Source: Bacteroidales bacterium (lineage in GTDB: Bacteria; Bacteroidota; Bacteroidia; Bacteroidales; Muribaculaceae). From it: a DNA stretch of 64,000 nt. The notes beneath the pieces were generated by a model, which was given only the letters and a program-made list of their open reading frames with translations, searched no databases and was not told the origin of the DNA. Each line of letters begins with the position of its first letter. Position 1 is the first letter of the stretch. The translations under genes were made by a program, and so were the position numbers. This document shows, one piece after another, positions 1 through 8,752 of the stretch. The DNA lies in the NCBI GenBank assembly GCA_022009815.1, contig CP091725.1, positions 1,178,001 through 1,242,000 of the forward strand. The letters run 5' to 3'.

Positions 1-138
1 CGTCATCTTGCCGCGTCGCCGCTCTTCAAGGGTATCCCCAATTTCAGGGAAACGCGCATCGCAATGCTTCAGGCAAAGACGTGGGCAGAGCTCGACGACG
101 TGCTGCAACGCATAGAAACTGATTATTTACATATTTAG
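1..138 (+). CDS. C-terminal end of an unrecognised protein (partial)
   Basis: An open frame runs from the window edge to a TAG at 136-138 and encodes the last 45 residues of a protein whose start lies outside the window. The tail contains SPLFKGIPNFRETRIAML and ends in DYLHI. I do not recognise the family from this fragment. The stop lies 14 bp before the ATG of the head-GIN gene, so the two may be co-transcribed. Confidence 0.6.
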   Translation, partial: RHLAASPLFKGIPNFRETRIAMLQAKTWAELDDVLQRIETDYLHI

Positions 139-152
139 AAACAAGCGACGTT

Positions 153-984
153 ATGAAGAAATTCTTTGGCTATCATCACCCTCTGCTGCGCGGCAGCGGT
201 AAATGCCACTCCACGCACCATCAATGTGGGCGAATTCAACGAACTGGTGGTTAACGACGGCATCAACGTGGTCTATTCCAACAATGCCGACTCAGTGGGC
301 ATCGTGGCGTTTGACATCGAGAAGGAATACACATCCTACATCATGGCAGAGCGTTCGAAGGGCAGACTGAAAATACAGCTCGACCCTGCAGCAATCACTG
401 TCAAGACACTGCCTACGGTCTATGTCTATTCGTCGTATCTGTACAAGGCAGAGAATACAAAAGACAGCACCCTGACGCTGCGCAAAGTGGCTCCGGGGGC
501 TAAAATCGACATACAGCTTCAAGGCAACGGCACAATCATTGCCAACGGTCTCGACGCTATCAACATCAACCTTAAACTGCTCACGGGAAAGGGTAAAATC
601 ATAACATCTGGCAAATGTGAGAACTTGTCGATAAAGAATGTGGGCACCGGCGAGATTCAAGCCGACGAGGTGGCGGCGAAACACGTGAAATGCGCGCTGA
701 TGGGCACCGGCGCAATAGGCTGCGCCCCTAAGGAAACGCTCTCCGTGAAGGGCGTAGGCTCAGGAAAGGTGTACTATATCGGCAAACCTGTCATCACCAA
801 GAGCAAGCTGTCGAATGTGAAAATCGTGCAGCTCGAAGGCGGCGTCGAGACAGAAGCCACCGATGTGATTGAAGACAATGAGCCGGAAACAGTGGCTGCC
901 GAAGACCCGGAAACCACCGACAACGGCACCGGTCTGCTCGACTTGATGGAAGTGCCGGAGCCGGCAGTCGTAAACCGAGAATAG
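153..984 (+). CDS. Head-GIN domain (DUF2807) exported protein, frameshifted in its signal peptide
   Basis: This is a putative auto-transporter adhesin head-GIN domain protein, a beta-helical envelope protein of unknown role found in Bacteroidetes. The mature part shows the family's repeated Gly/Asn-rich strands (QGNGTIIANGLD, LTGKGKIITSGKC, GVGSGKVYYIG) and an acidic tail. The ATG at 153 encodes MKKF and then leaves frame. The rest of a typical signal peptide (LAIITLCCAAAVNA) continues in the next frame from 166. One extra T in the TTT at 165-167 explains the break. A TTG start at 166 is the alternative, but an in-frame TGA lies at 154-156 and the signal peptide would lose its basic N-terminus. 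The next gene starts 5 bp downstream. Confidence 0.75.
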
Positions 985-988
985 GCGC

Positions 989-2470
989 GTGGAAGAAACC
1001 GAACTTAAACTGAAAACAGCGCGCACGCTGAAGTGGAACACCATCGACAAATTCGCTTCGCAGGTGTTCTACGGCGTCACGGGCGTCGTGCTTGCCAACC
1101 TGCTCTCGAAGGAAGACTTCGGGCTGGTCGGCGCTATGCTTGTGTTTCAGGCGTTCGCCTCATTGTTTGTCGACAGCGGATTCTGTGCGGCGCTGATACA
1201 GAAAAAATCGCCTACTGAAACAGACTATTGTACGGTTTTTTATTTCAACCTCGGCATCAGCATTGCCATCTACGCCATCCTGTGGGCTTGTGCGCCGTTG
1301 ATTGCCGACACCTTCGGCGACCAGCGTCTGATAAGCCTGTCGAGGGTGATGTTCCTGTCGTTTATCATCAACGCCACCGCCCTTGTGCAGACCAACCGCA
1401 TGATGAAGCAGATGACGATGGCGCGCGTGGCGATAGCCAACTCGCTGGGGCTTGTCGTGTCGGGAGCCGTGGGCATCTGGCTTGCCGTGGAAGGCTACGG
1501 CGCATGGGCAATAGTGTGGCAGACCATTGTGCTCGCCACCGTCAAATCGGTCTTCCTGTGGACGACAACAGGCTGGCTTCCGCGCACGGGGTTCAGCATG
1601 GCGTCGCTGCGGTCGGTGTTTTCCGTTGGCAGCGGAGTGATGGTGTGCTCTTTTCTCAACACATTGTCGCTCAACGCCTATTCGTTTATCATCGGTGCTT
1701 ACTACAACCTTGCCAAACTCGGATGCTACACGCAAGCCGACAAATGGAGCAAGATGGGCATACAGTCGATAGCGCAGATACTGACGGCGTCGTTCTTGCC
1801 GGTGCTCAGTGGCTTTCAGGACGACAGGGAGCGGCTGTTGCGCGCCATGCGCAAGATGAACCGGTTCACCGCCTATCTTGTCTTTCCTCTGCTGCTGTTG
1901 CTCACAACATGCGCCGAACCGATATTCCATATCCTGTTTGGCACTAAGTGGGATGAAGCCATAATCCTGTTTCAGATACTCGCCGTGCGCGGCATCTTCA
2001 TAGTGCTTGCCACCAACATCAACAACTACATCCTCGGACTCGGGCGTTCACGCTCGCTTGTGGTCTATGAAACGGTCAAAGACGCATTGATGATAGCCGC
2101 CATCGTGGTGACCATCCCCATGGGCATAACGGCGATGATTTGGGGACAGCTTGTGGCGTCGGCGCTGTTCTATGTCTATGCCGTGATTGTGGCTGGACGC
2201 ATCGTGGGCTATCCGACGCGCAACGTGGTGGGCGACATCCTTCCGTATGCCGTCATATCTGGCGCAGTGGCTGCAGTTCAGTGCCTTGTGCTTGTCGGCA
2301 TTGCGAATCCGTGGCTCAACATCCTTGCGCAGACCTCTGTGTGCTTCGCGCTCTATTATGTGGCAAACCGCTTTCTCAATTCAACAATTCAGCGCGAAGT
2401 GCTGGGCTATGCCCTCGGACGTTTCCGCAAAAAAAACGGCAAGAAGGAGCAGAAATCGGGAATTTTGTGA
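989..2470 (+). CDS. Polysaccharide/O-antigen flippase family membrane protein
   Basis: A 493-residue protein with about 12-14 hydrophobic segments along its length. It matches the Wzx-like oligosaccharide flippases (polysaccharide biosynthesis protein, MOP superfamily), which move lipid-linked sugars across the inner membrane. The N-terminal part reads WNTIDKFASQVFYGVTGVVLA followed by LLSKEDFGLVGAML, the characteristic opening of this family. The start is a GTG 5 bp after the head-GIN stop, so translation may be coupled. No glycosyltransferases lie nearby, so the substrate is unknown. The C-terminus is basic (GRFRKKNGKKEQK). The last 12 bp overlap the first unit of the downstream 32-bp repeat array. 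Confidence 0.85.
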   Translation: MEETELKLKTARTLKWNTIDKFASQVFYGVTGVVLANLLSKEDFGLVGAMLVFQAFASLFVDSGFCAALIQKKSPTETDYCTVFYFNLGISIAIYAILWACAPLIADTFGDQRLISLSRVMFLSFIINATALVQTNRMMKQMTMARVAIANSLGLVVSGAVGIWLAVEGYGAWAIVWQTIVLATVKSVFLWTTTGWLPRTGFSMASLRSVFSVGSGVMVCSFLNTLSLNAYSFIIGAYYNLAKLGCYTQADKWSKMGIQSIAQILTASFLPVLSGFQDDRERLLRAMRKMNRFTAYLVFPLLLLLTTCAEPIFHILFGTKWDEAIILFQILAVRGIFIVLATNINNYILGLGRSRSLVVYETVKDALMIAAIVVTIPMGITAMIWGQLVASALFYVYAVIVAGRIVGYPTRNVVGDILPYAVISGAVAAVQCLVLVGIANPWLNILAQTSVCFALYYVANRFLNSTIQREVLGYALGRFRKKNGKKEQKSGIL

Positions 2471-2586
2471 TTTTCCACGTGTCGCTCCTTGGAATTTTGT
2501 GATAAAAGAGGCTGAATAGTCTGGAATTTTGTGATTTTTCGTGTATATTTCCTTGAAATTTTGTGATTTTTCGCTATTTTTGCAAA
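2459..2586. repeat. Four-unit 32-bp-periodic repeat upstream of an AAA/DUF4143 gene
   Basis: The core GGAATTTTGTGAT recurs at 2459, 2491, 2523 and, as GAAATTTTGTGAT, at 2555. Each start is exactly 32 bp from the last. The remaining 19 or so bases of each unit differ. The last unit overlaps the promoter of the AAA gene. A period close to three helical turns would place the cores on one face of the DNA, as expected for a multi-site operator. The second AAA gene at 8753 has a comparable array. Confidence 0.85.
2553..2582 (+). promoter_or_regulatory. Promoter of the first AAA/DUF4143 gene
   Basis: A TTG at 2553-2555, a 19-bp spacer and TATTTTTG at 2575-2582 match the Bacteroidetes promoter (TTG, about 19-21 bp, TAnnTTTG). 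The -33 element lies at the junction of the third and fourth repeat units, so a protein bound to the repeats would cover the promoter. Confidence 0.65.
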
Positions 2587-2602
2587 AGAAAAGGTGTTGA
2601 TT

Positions 2603-3940
2603 ATGAGATTAATGCGGAGAAAAATAGACGACTTTCTCAAAGAATGGAAGGAAAACGAGGATCGATTGCCTCTTATCGTCAAAGGAGCGCGGCAGATTGG
2701 CAAGACGGCATCCATCATGCAATTTGCAAATGACAACTATAAGAACGTGGTTGCCATCAATTTTGTTTTACAGCAGAAATTCAAGTCGATATTTGATGAC
2801 GGCTATGATGTGGACAGCATTGTGCGCAACATCACGCTTATCGACCCCAGTATAGAATTAGAACCGGGCAACACGATTTTCTTTTTCGATGAGATGCAGG
2901 ACTGCCCTGTTTGCGCCACAAGTCTTAAGGCATTCAAAATAGATGGTAGGTATGACGTGGTCTGCTCCGGCTCGCTTATGGGCATTAATTATCAGGAAAT
3001 AGAGTCGAACAGTGTGGGCTACAAAGAGGATTATACAATGCATTCCATGGATTTTGAGGAGTTTCTGTGGGCAAAAGGTTATGATTCCGCGTTTGTAGAG
3101 CGACTGTTCGAAAAGATGGTGTCAGTCACACCGTTGTCGAGCTTGGAGATGGATGTGTTGGGAGGGTTGTTTCGCGACTATATGATTGTCGGCGGAATGC
3201 CGGCGGTGGTCAGTTTGTTTGTAAAGAAGGGCAATTTCAGCGGCACGCTCAAGATGCAACGGCAACTTCTTCTCGACTATGAGGAGGACATAACGAAGTA
3301 TGCGCAAGGTCTTGACAAGGGTAAGATAAAGAATGTCTACAACCACATTTCTGTGTTCTTGGGGCAAGACAATAAGAAATTTCAGATCAGCAAGATTGCC
3401 CATGGTGCCAGAAGCCGGGAATATGTCGGCACGGTGGAATGGCTTAGTGATGCCGGAATAGTCAATGTGTGCCATTGTCTTGCGCATATCTCCCTGCCGC
3501 TTAAGGGCAACTACGATCCGAAATCATATAAGCTCTATTACAAGGATACGGGTTTGCTTGTTGCCTCGCTCGACGAGGAGTCGCAGGAGGATATGCGGGT
3601 GAATAAGAATTATGGCACTTACAAGGGTGCTGTTTATGAAAACGTTGTAGGTGATATGTTGGCGAAGCAAGGCTATGATTTGTATTTCTATCGTAATGAA
3701 AAATCAACGTTAGAGATGGACTTCTTCATACGCGACATTCAAACATTGATACCCATAGAGGTGAAGGCATCGGACAATGCAACCAAATCGTTGTCAAAGT
3801 TGACGGCTAATGACGGCAAATATCCGGATATCCGTTACGGCATTAAATTATGCAATAAGAATATTGGATTTAATGGCAGGTTCTATACTTTCCCATATTT
3901 TCTTGCGTTTCTGCTCAAGCGGTTTGTAAGTGAAAAATAG
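2603..3940 (+). CDS. AAA ATPase with DUF4143 nuclease-like C-terminal domain
   Basis: The protein has an AAA_14 ATPase core with Walker A (GARQIGKTASI) about 30 residues in, Walker B (FFFDEMQDCP) near 90 and a sensor-like SGSLMG. A C-terminal DUF4143 region carries a PD-(D/E)XK-like pattern (LEMDFF, then PIEVKAS). Members of this family are often multicopy in Bacteroidetes and archaea, and their cellular role is not settled. I chose ATG 2603; GTG 2594 and ATG 2612 are in-frame alternatives, and the -7 box at 2575-2582 leaves room for all three. A paralogue of the same architecture is at 8753. The gene stands alone behind a repeat-covered promoter, which suggests autoregulation (inference). 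Confidence 0.88.
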   Translation: MRLMRRKIDDFLKEWKENEDRLPLIVKGARQIGKTASIMQFANDNYKNVVAINFVLQQKFKSIFDDGYDVDSIVRNITLIDPSIELEPGNTIFFFDEMQDCPVCATSLKAFKIDGRYDVVCSGSLMGINYQEIESNSVGYKEDYTMHSMDFEEFLWAKGYDSAFVERLFEKMVSVTPLSSLEMDVLGGLFRDYMIVGGMPAVVSLFVKKGNFSGTLKMQRQLLLDYEEDITKYAQGLDKGKIKNVYNHISVFLGQDNKKFQISKIAHGARSREYVGTVEWLSDAGIVNVCHCLAHISLPLKGNYDPKSYKLYYKDTGLLVASLDEESQEDMRVNKNYGTYKGAVYENVVGDMLAKQGYDLYFYRNEKSTLEMDFFIRDIQTLIPIEVKASDNATKSLSKLTANDGKYPDIRYGIKLCNKNIGFNGRFYTFPYFLAFLLKRFVSEK

Positions 3941-3981
3941 GGGAGGGGTGAGTCTCTTTATCAGTAATATAAGCAAAAACA

Positions 3982-4018
3982 ACACAGCGGCACCGGATGG
4001 CGTCGCTGTGTCATTTTT
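3982..4018. terminator. Bidirectional terminator between convergent genes
   Basis: ACACAGCG at 3982-3989 pairs with CGCTGTGT at 4004-4011. An A-rich stretch precedes the hairpin and a T-rich stretch follows it. It separates the AAA gene on the plus strand from nadB on the minus strand. Confidence 0.75.
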
Positions 4019-4036
4019 GTCTGTTTGTTGAAACGC

Positions 4037-5612
4037 TTACAAACGGCGTTTTTCAGGCGGATAGTCGATTGAATAGTGCAATCCGCGCGACTCGTGGCGT
4101 TCCTTTGCCTGTCGCATAATCAAGTAGCCCACGTTGATGAGGTTGCGCAGCTCGCAGATTTCACGCGACGCCTTGCTCTGCTTGAACAGACGCTCGGTCT
4201 CCTCGTATAGGATGTCGAGGCGGTTCCATGCGCGGTCGAGTCGCAGGTTGGAGCGCACGATGCCCACGTAGGTGCTCATGATTTGGTTCACCTCCTTGAG
4301 GCTCTGTGTGATCAGCACCATCTCCTCGTTGTGCTGCGTGCCCTCGTCGTTCCATTCCGGCACGTCTTCGCGCAGCGAGTAGTGGGCAATGTTTGCCATC
4401 GAATGCTTTGCCGCCGCGTCGGCATAGACCACGGCTTCAATCAGAGAGTTGGAAGCCAGTCGGTTGCCTCCGTGCAGGCCTGTGCATGAGCATTCACCCA
4501 CGGCATACAGGCGTTGGATTGAAGAGCATCCGTTGAGGTCCACCTTGATGCCACCGCACAGGTAGTGTGCAGCCGGCGCCACAGGGATATAGTCTTTCGT
4601 AATGTCGATGCCGAGGCTCAGACACTTGGCGTAAATGTTTGGGAAGTGGTGTTTCGTTTCTTCCGGGTCTTTGTGGGTCACGTCGAGCCACACATGGTCG
4701 TCGCCTCGCATCTTCATCTCGTTGTCGATGGCTCGCGCCACGATGTCGCGTGGAGCGAGCGACAGGCGCGGGTCGTATTTCTGCATGAATTCCTTGCCGT
4801 CCATTGTGCGCAGCACGGCGCCGTAGCCACGCATAGCCTCAGTGATGAGGAACGAAGGGCGGTCGCCCGGATGGTATAGTGCTGTTGGGTGGAACTGAAT
4901 GAATTCCATATCCTTTACGGTACCTTTTGCGCGGTACACCATTGCGATGCCGTCGCCGGTTGCCACCATCGGGTTTGTTGTCGTGGTGTAGACCTGACCG
5001 ATGCCGCCGGTTGCCATCACTGTCACTTTCGACAGGAAAGTCTCCACTTTTCCGGTTTCGGGGTTGAGGATATATGCTCCGTAGCAAGTGATGTCGGGAG
5101 TGCGTCGCGTCACGATTTTGCCCAAATGATGCTGGGTTATGATTTCAACGGCGAAGAAATTCTCAAACACGTCGATGTTGGGGTGACTTTTGAGGGCGCG
5201 CACGAGACTCTGCTGGATTTCGGCGCCGGTGTTGTCGGCGTGGTGCAGGATGCGGAACTCCGAGTGTCCGCCCTCGCGGTGCAGGTCGAACTCACCGTCT
5301 TCCTTGCGGTCGAAATCAACGCCCCACTTGAGCAGTTGGTTGATTTGTTCGGGAGCGCCTTTCACCACCTTCTCCACGGCAGCGCGGTCACTGAGCCAGT
5401 CGCCGGCAATCATAGTGTCTTCTATGTGCTTGTCGAAGTTGTCGACTTTGAGATTTGTCACTGAAGCCACACCGCCTTGTGCATAAAGTGTTGGCCTCTT
5501 CTATGTCCGATTTGCAGATTAGCGCCACACGGCCTGTCTCTGCCACTTTCAGCGCGAAACTCATTCCCGCTATTCCGGACCCGATTACGAGATAGTCATA
5601 TTTACGAACCAT
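4037..5612 (-). CDS. nadB: L-aspartate oxidase, interrupted by a frameshift
   Basis: NadB oxidises L-aspartate to iminoaspartate with FAD, the first step of de novo NAD synthesis. The N-terminus MVRKYDYLVIGSGIAG holds the Rossmann FAD motif. Downstream are the HREGGHSEFRILHHAD region, QFHPTALY, CGGIKVDLNG and the GLHGGNRLASNSL motif typical of NadB. The frame breaks at about 5485-5487, where EEANT continues as YAQGGVASVTNL one frame over; removing one base of the AAA run (plus strand) restores 525 codons, close to the family's usual length. Start is ATG 5612. No nadA or nadC is adjacent. A sequencing error is likelier than a real loss, because both parts are otherwise intact. Confidence 0.92.
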
Positions 5613-5635
5613 GACAAAATGATTTTTTATCAGCG

Positions 5636-5667
5636 CAAAAGTACGCAAAAACCGACTATACTACAAA
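5636..5667 (-). promoter_or_regulatory. nadB promoter
   Basis: On the minus strand TTTG (5667-5664), a 20-bp spacer and TACTTTTG (5643-5636) match the Bacteroidetes promoter, 24 bp upstream of the nadB ATG. Confidence 0.65.
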
Positions 5668-5688
5668 AAAATTTCAGAGCTTTTGTCG

Positions 5689-6870
5689 CTATTTTATCGG
5701 CAGCTCGATGCGGAACGTGGTTCCGGCGCCGATTTCCGACCACTTGACGAAGATGCGTCCGCCGTGATATTCCTCAATTATACGCTTCGCCAGCGTCAGA
5801 CCGAGTCCCCATCCGCGCTTCTTGGTGGTGAATCCGGGGCTGAACACCGTCTTGAAGTTTTTTCGGGCAATGCCTTTTCCGGTGTCGGTCACTTCGATGA
5901 ATGCCGTGCGGTGGTCGTAGCCGGCGGTCACGTTGAGACTTCCCTTGCCCTGCATGGCGTCGACAGCGTTCTTGCACAGGTTTTCAATCACCCATGCGAA
6001 CAGCGGACGGCAGAGCATCACGTTGCGGTCGTCGTCGGGGAGGTTGACCGACAGTGCCACACTCGTGGAGATGCGTGCACGCATATAGTCAAGTCCCTGC
6101 CTTACCGACTCGCACACGGGCTCCAGCTTCATTTCCGGCTTGGAGCCGATTTTCGAGAATCGGTCGGCAATCATCGACAGCCGGTTCACGTCTTTGTCCA
6201 TATCCTCGACAATCTCTTTGTCAACGCCCGACGCCTCGAGCATCTGCACCCATGCCATTAGCGATGAAATCGGCGTGCCGAGCTGGTGGGCGGTTTCTTT
6301 CGACAGTCCGACCCACACTTTGTTCTGCTCAGCCTTTTTTGTCGACATCACGGCAAGGTATACGATAATCACGAAGATTATCATCACGGCAATCTGGATG
6401 CGCGGCAGGTAGGACATGCTTGTGAGTAGCGTGGAGTCCTCATAGTAGATGTGTTGCGTTGTGGCGCCGTCGATTTTGATTGGGATATGGTTGTTTGTTT
6501 TTTTCAGAGCCTTGAGCCGTTTGGCGAGAAACGCGCGGTTGGCGTCCGACAGCAGGTCGGGCGTCAGCGAGTCGACGGGTTCGGGCATCTTGAAGTTGCG
6601 CGACATCAGGATGTTGTCGTTGTCGTCGACAAGCAGCACCGGGATGTTGTTGTTGTTTTTTATGATGCTCAGATAGAAGTCGATGTCGGACGACTGAGCC
6701 GATGTCAGCGCCTTTGTGGCGTTGGCCCAAATCTCCATACGCTCGCGTTCCTGGTCGGCAAGGTCGTCGACCAAGTTGTTGGAAATGTGGAGGAAGAAAG
6801 CCACAAGCACCAGCGACACCGCCAGAAACACCGTCTTCCAGATCCGTCTGTTGTCATAGATGTTAGCCAT
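5689..6870 (-). CDS. Membrane sensor histidine kinase
   Basis: A 393-residue kinase. One hydrophobic segment lies near residues 12-32 (TVFLAVSLVLVAFFLHI). A periplasmic sensor region of about 130 residues follows, then a second membrane segment (IQIAVMIIFVIIVYLAVM). The kinase core shows the phosphoacceptor H box (SKETAHQLGTPISSLMAW), the N box (VIENLCKNAVDAM), G1 (VTDTGKGI) and G2 (GWGLGLTLAKRI). No response regulator lies beside it, so it is an orphan and its signal is unknown. Start ATG 6870 was chosen because it lies just below a good promoter; an upstream in-frame start would overlap that promoter. Confidence 0.9.
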   Translation of the reverse strand: MANIYDNRRIWKTVFLAVSLVLVAFFLHISNNLVDDLADQERERMEIWANATKALTSAQSSDIDFYLSIIKNNNNIPVLLVDDNDNILMSRNFKMPEPVDSLTPDLLSDANRAFLAKRLKALKKTNNHIPIKIDGATTQHIYYEDSTLLTSMSYLPRIQIAVMIIFVIIVYLAVMSTKKAEQNKVWVGLSKETAHQLGTPISSLMAWVQMLEASGVDKEIVEDMDKDVNRLSMIADRFSKIGSKPEMKLEPVCESVRQGLDYMRARISTSVALSVNLPDDDRNVMLCRPLFAWVIENLCKNAVDAMQGKGSLNVTAGYDHRTAFIEVTDTGKGIARKNFKTVFSPGFTTKKRGWGLGLTLAKRIIEEYHGGRIFVKWSEIGAGTTFRIELPIK

Positions 6871-6878
6871 ACTGTCTG

Positions 6879-6910
6879 CAAACTTAGTGCATTTGTCGCT
6901 CAAAAACAAA
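6879..6910 (-). promoter_or_regulatory. Promoter of the sensor kinase gene
   Basis: Minus-strand TTTG (6910-6907), a 20-bp spacer and TAAGTTTG (6886-6879), 8 bp upstream of the kinase ATG. The short leader implies a nearly leaderless mRNA. Confidence 0.55.
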
Positions 6911-6927
6911 TTGTGACAGGGTTGTTA

Positions 6928-6958
6928 TTGGATAATCGCGTCAGAAAGCGTAACTTTA
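6928..6958 (+). promoter_or_regulatory. Promoter of the TGS-nucleoside kinase gene
   Basis: TTG at 6928-6930, a 20-bp spacer and TAACTTTA at 6951-6958, one mismatch from TAnnTTTG. It lies 27 bp upstream of the ATG at 6986 and diverges from the sensor kinase promoter. Confidence 0.5.
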
Positions 6959-6985
6959 CGCTGAACTTTAAAACGCGAATCGACT

Positions 6986-8659
6986 ATGAACGACAAGATA
7001 CAGATTTTCTGTGAGAACACAGGCAAATATATGGATGTGAAGGGCGGAGAGACGCTGCTCGACGTGTACAACCGCATAAAGGATGAAATCAGCGTGAAGC
7101 CTATTTGCGCCCACGTCAACCACAAGACCGAGGGTCTCAACTATCCGCTTTTTATGCCGAAGATGGTGAACTTCATCGATGAGGGCAATCCGTCGGGACA
7201 GCGCATGTATGTGCGTTCGCTCTGCATGGTGCTCGCCAAGGCAGTCCACGACCTGTATCCTGCCGCCAGTCTGTGCATAGAGCATTCCATCGCCGGCGGA
7301 TACTATGCCACAATCGACCGGCAGACTGCCGACGCCGCTACTGTCGCTGCCGTGAAGCGTCGCATGGAGGAAATCATTGCCGCCGACATTCCGTTTGTCA
7401 GAAGCACTAAGCTTACGACCGATGTCATCAAGCTGTTTCGCAACGCCGGGATGGCTGACAAGGTGACGCTGCTTGAAACTGCCGCCGACCTCTACACCAC
7501 ATATTACAGCCTCGAAGGGTTTGTAGACAGTTACTATGGCGACCTTGTGCCGTCGACATCCTATGTCGGGGTGTTCGACCTTGTGCCCTACGAGAGCGGA
7601 CTGCTCCTGCTGCCGCCCGACTTTGACGGCGACCGCACGAAGCCTGCGGGGATTAATCCGCAGCCAAAACTGTTCAAGGCGTTTACCGACTATATAAAGC
7701 TCAACAAGACGGTGGGAGTGGGCAGCGTGGGCATGCTCAACAAGGCCGTCGCCGACAAGAGCAACGTGGGCATGCTGATTGCCGTGGCAGAGACCATCCA
7801 CGACAAGAAAATCGGAGCCATCGCCGACCAGATCACCGAACGTTTCCGACAGGGAGGCGCGCGCGTGGTGCTGGTGGCAGGACCGTCGTCGTCGGGCAAA
7901 ACGACCACAACCAAACGCCTGTCCATCCATCTGCTTGCCAATCTGGTGCGCCCGCAGATGATTTCACTCGACAATTATTTCGTAGACCGTGAGCACACGC
8001 CGCGCGACGAGAACGGCGACTATGACTATGAGTCGCTCTACGCTCTCGACATCGAACAGTTCAACAAAGACCTGACCGACCTTATCGCAGGAAAGGAGGT
8101 GGCGATGCCGTCGTATGACTTCACCACAGGCAAACGCACATACAAAGGCAACAAGCTCCGTCTCGACGACAACTCGATACTGCTGATGGAAGGCATCCAC
8201 GGACTTAATCCAGAGCTGACGGAAAGCATCCCCGACGAGATGAAGTATAAGGTGTATGTGTCTGCGCTCACAACGCTCAACATCGACAACCATAACTGGG
8301 TGCCGACAACCGACAACCGACTGCTGCGCCGCATTGTGCGCGACTTCAAGTATCGCGGCACGTCGGCGCTCGACACCATCCGCCGTTGGCCGAGCGTGCG
8401 CCGTGGCGAAGGAAAATGGATATTCCCGTATCAGGAGAACGCCGACGCAATGTTTAACTCATCGCTGATATTCGAGCTTGGTGTCATGAAGGACTTTGCT
8501 GAGCCGATATTGAAGCAGGTGCCGCACAACGTGCCGGAATATGCCGAGGCATACCGTCTGCTCAGTTTCCTCAGCTACTTCAACGCCATCCCCAACCGTC
8601 AAATCCCAGCCACAAGCCTTTTGCGCGAGTTCCTTGGCGGCAGCAGCTTCAAGTATTAG
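6986..8659 (+). CDS. Nucleoside (uridine) kinase with N-terminal TGS and ThrRS-like domains
   Basis: A 557-residue fusion. The N-terminal 65 or so residues form a TGS domain (GGETLLDVYNRIKDEI), followed by a region like the second additional domain of threonyl-tRNA synthetase (CIEHSIAGGYYATI). The C-terminal half is a P-loop kinase of the uridine kinase/phosphoribulokinase family, with Walker A VAGPSSSGKTTTTKRL and SLDNYFVDREHTPRD. The likely reaction is ATP-dependent phosphorylation of a nucleoside. This fusion is usual in Bacteroidetes and is annotated as nucleoside kinase; what the TGS part senses is not known to me. The coding frame is uninterrupted, and the stop lies 8 bp before the second repeat array. 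Confidence 0.88.
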   Translation: MNDKIQIFCENTGKYMDVKGGETLLDVYNRIKDEISVKPICAHVNHKTEGLNYPLFMPKMVNFIDEGNPSGQRMYVRSLCMVLAKAVHDLYPAASLCIEHSIAGGYYATIDRQTADAATVAAVKRRMEEIIAADIPFVRSTKLTTDVIKLFRNAGMADKVTLLETAADLYTTYYSLEGFVDSYYGDLVPSTSYVGVFDLVPYESGLLLLPPDFDGDRTKPAGINPQPKLFKAFTDYIKLNKTVGVGSVGMLNKAVADKSNVGMLIAVAETIHDKKIGAIADQITERFRQGGARVVLVAGPSSSGKTTTTKRLSIHLLANLVRPQMISLDNYFVDREHTPRDENGDYDYESLYALDIEQFNKDLTDLIAGKEVAMPSYDFTTGKRTYKGNKLRLDDNSILLMEGIHGLNPELTESIPDEMKYKVYVSALTTLNIDNHNWVPTTDNRLLRRIVRDFKYRGTSALDTIRRWPSVRRGEGKWIFPYQENADAMFNSSLIFELGVMKDFAEPILKQVPHNVPEYAEAYRLLSFLSYFNAIPNRQIPATSLLREFLGGSSFKY

Positions 8660-8666
8660 AAAAAAT

Positions 8667-8752
8667 CTTGGAAAAGCGGACAAAAACAATGTAAAAACGC
8701 TTGGAAAAGCGGACAAAAACGCATAATTTTGCCTTGGAAAAACGACAAGACG
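8667..8752. repeat. 33-bp-periodic repeat upstream of the second AAA/DUF4143 gene
   Basis: CTTGGAAAAGCGGACAAAAA occurs at 8667 and again at 8700, and a diverged copy (CTTGGAAAAACGACAAG) starts at 8733. The period is exactly 33 bp. The first two copies share about 21 bases and the remaining 12 vary. This parallels the array at 2459-2586, also immediately upstream of a DUF4143 ATPase. The core differs, except for a shared TTGGAA. Confidence 0.85.
8701..8731 (+). promoter_or_regulatory. Promoter of the second AAA/DUF4143 gene
   Basis: TTG at 8701-8703, a 20-bp spacer and TAATTTTG at 8724-8731. The TTG is the start of the second repeat unit and the third unit begins just after the -7 box, so the repeats flank and cover the promoter. 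Confidence 0.7.

Noticed and set aside
2459..2586. CRISPR array
   Set aside because: The 32-bp period with variable segments looks CRISPR-like, but the repeated part is only 13 bp, there are four units, they overlap a promoter and no cas gene is present.
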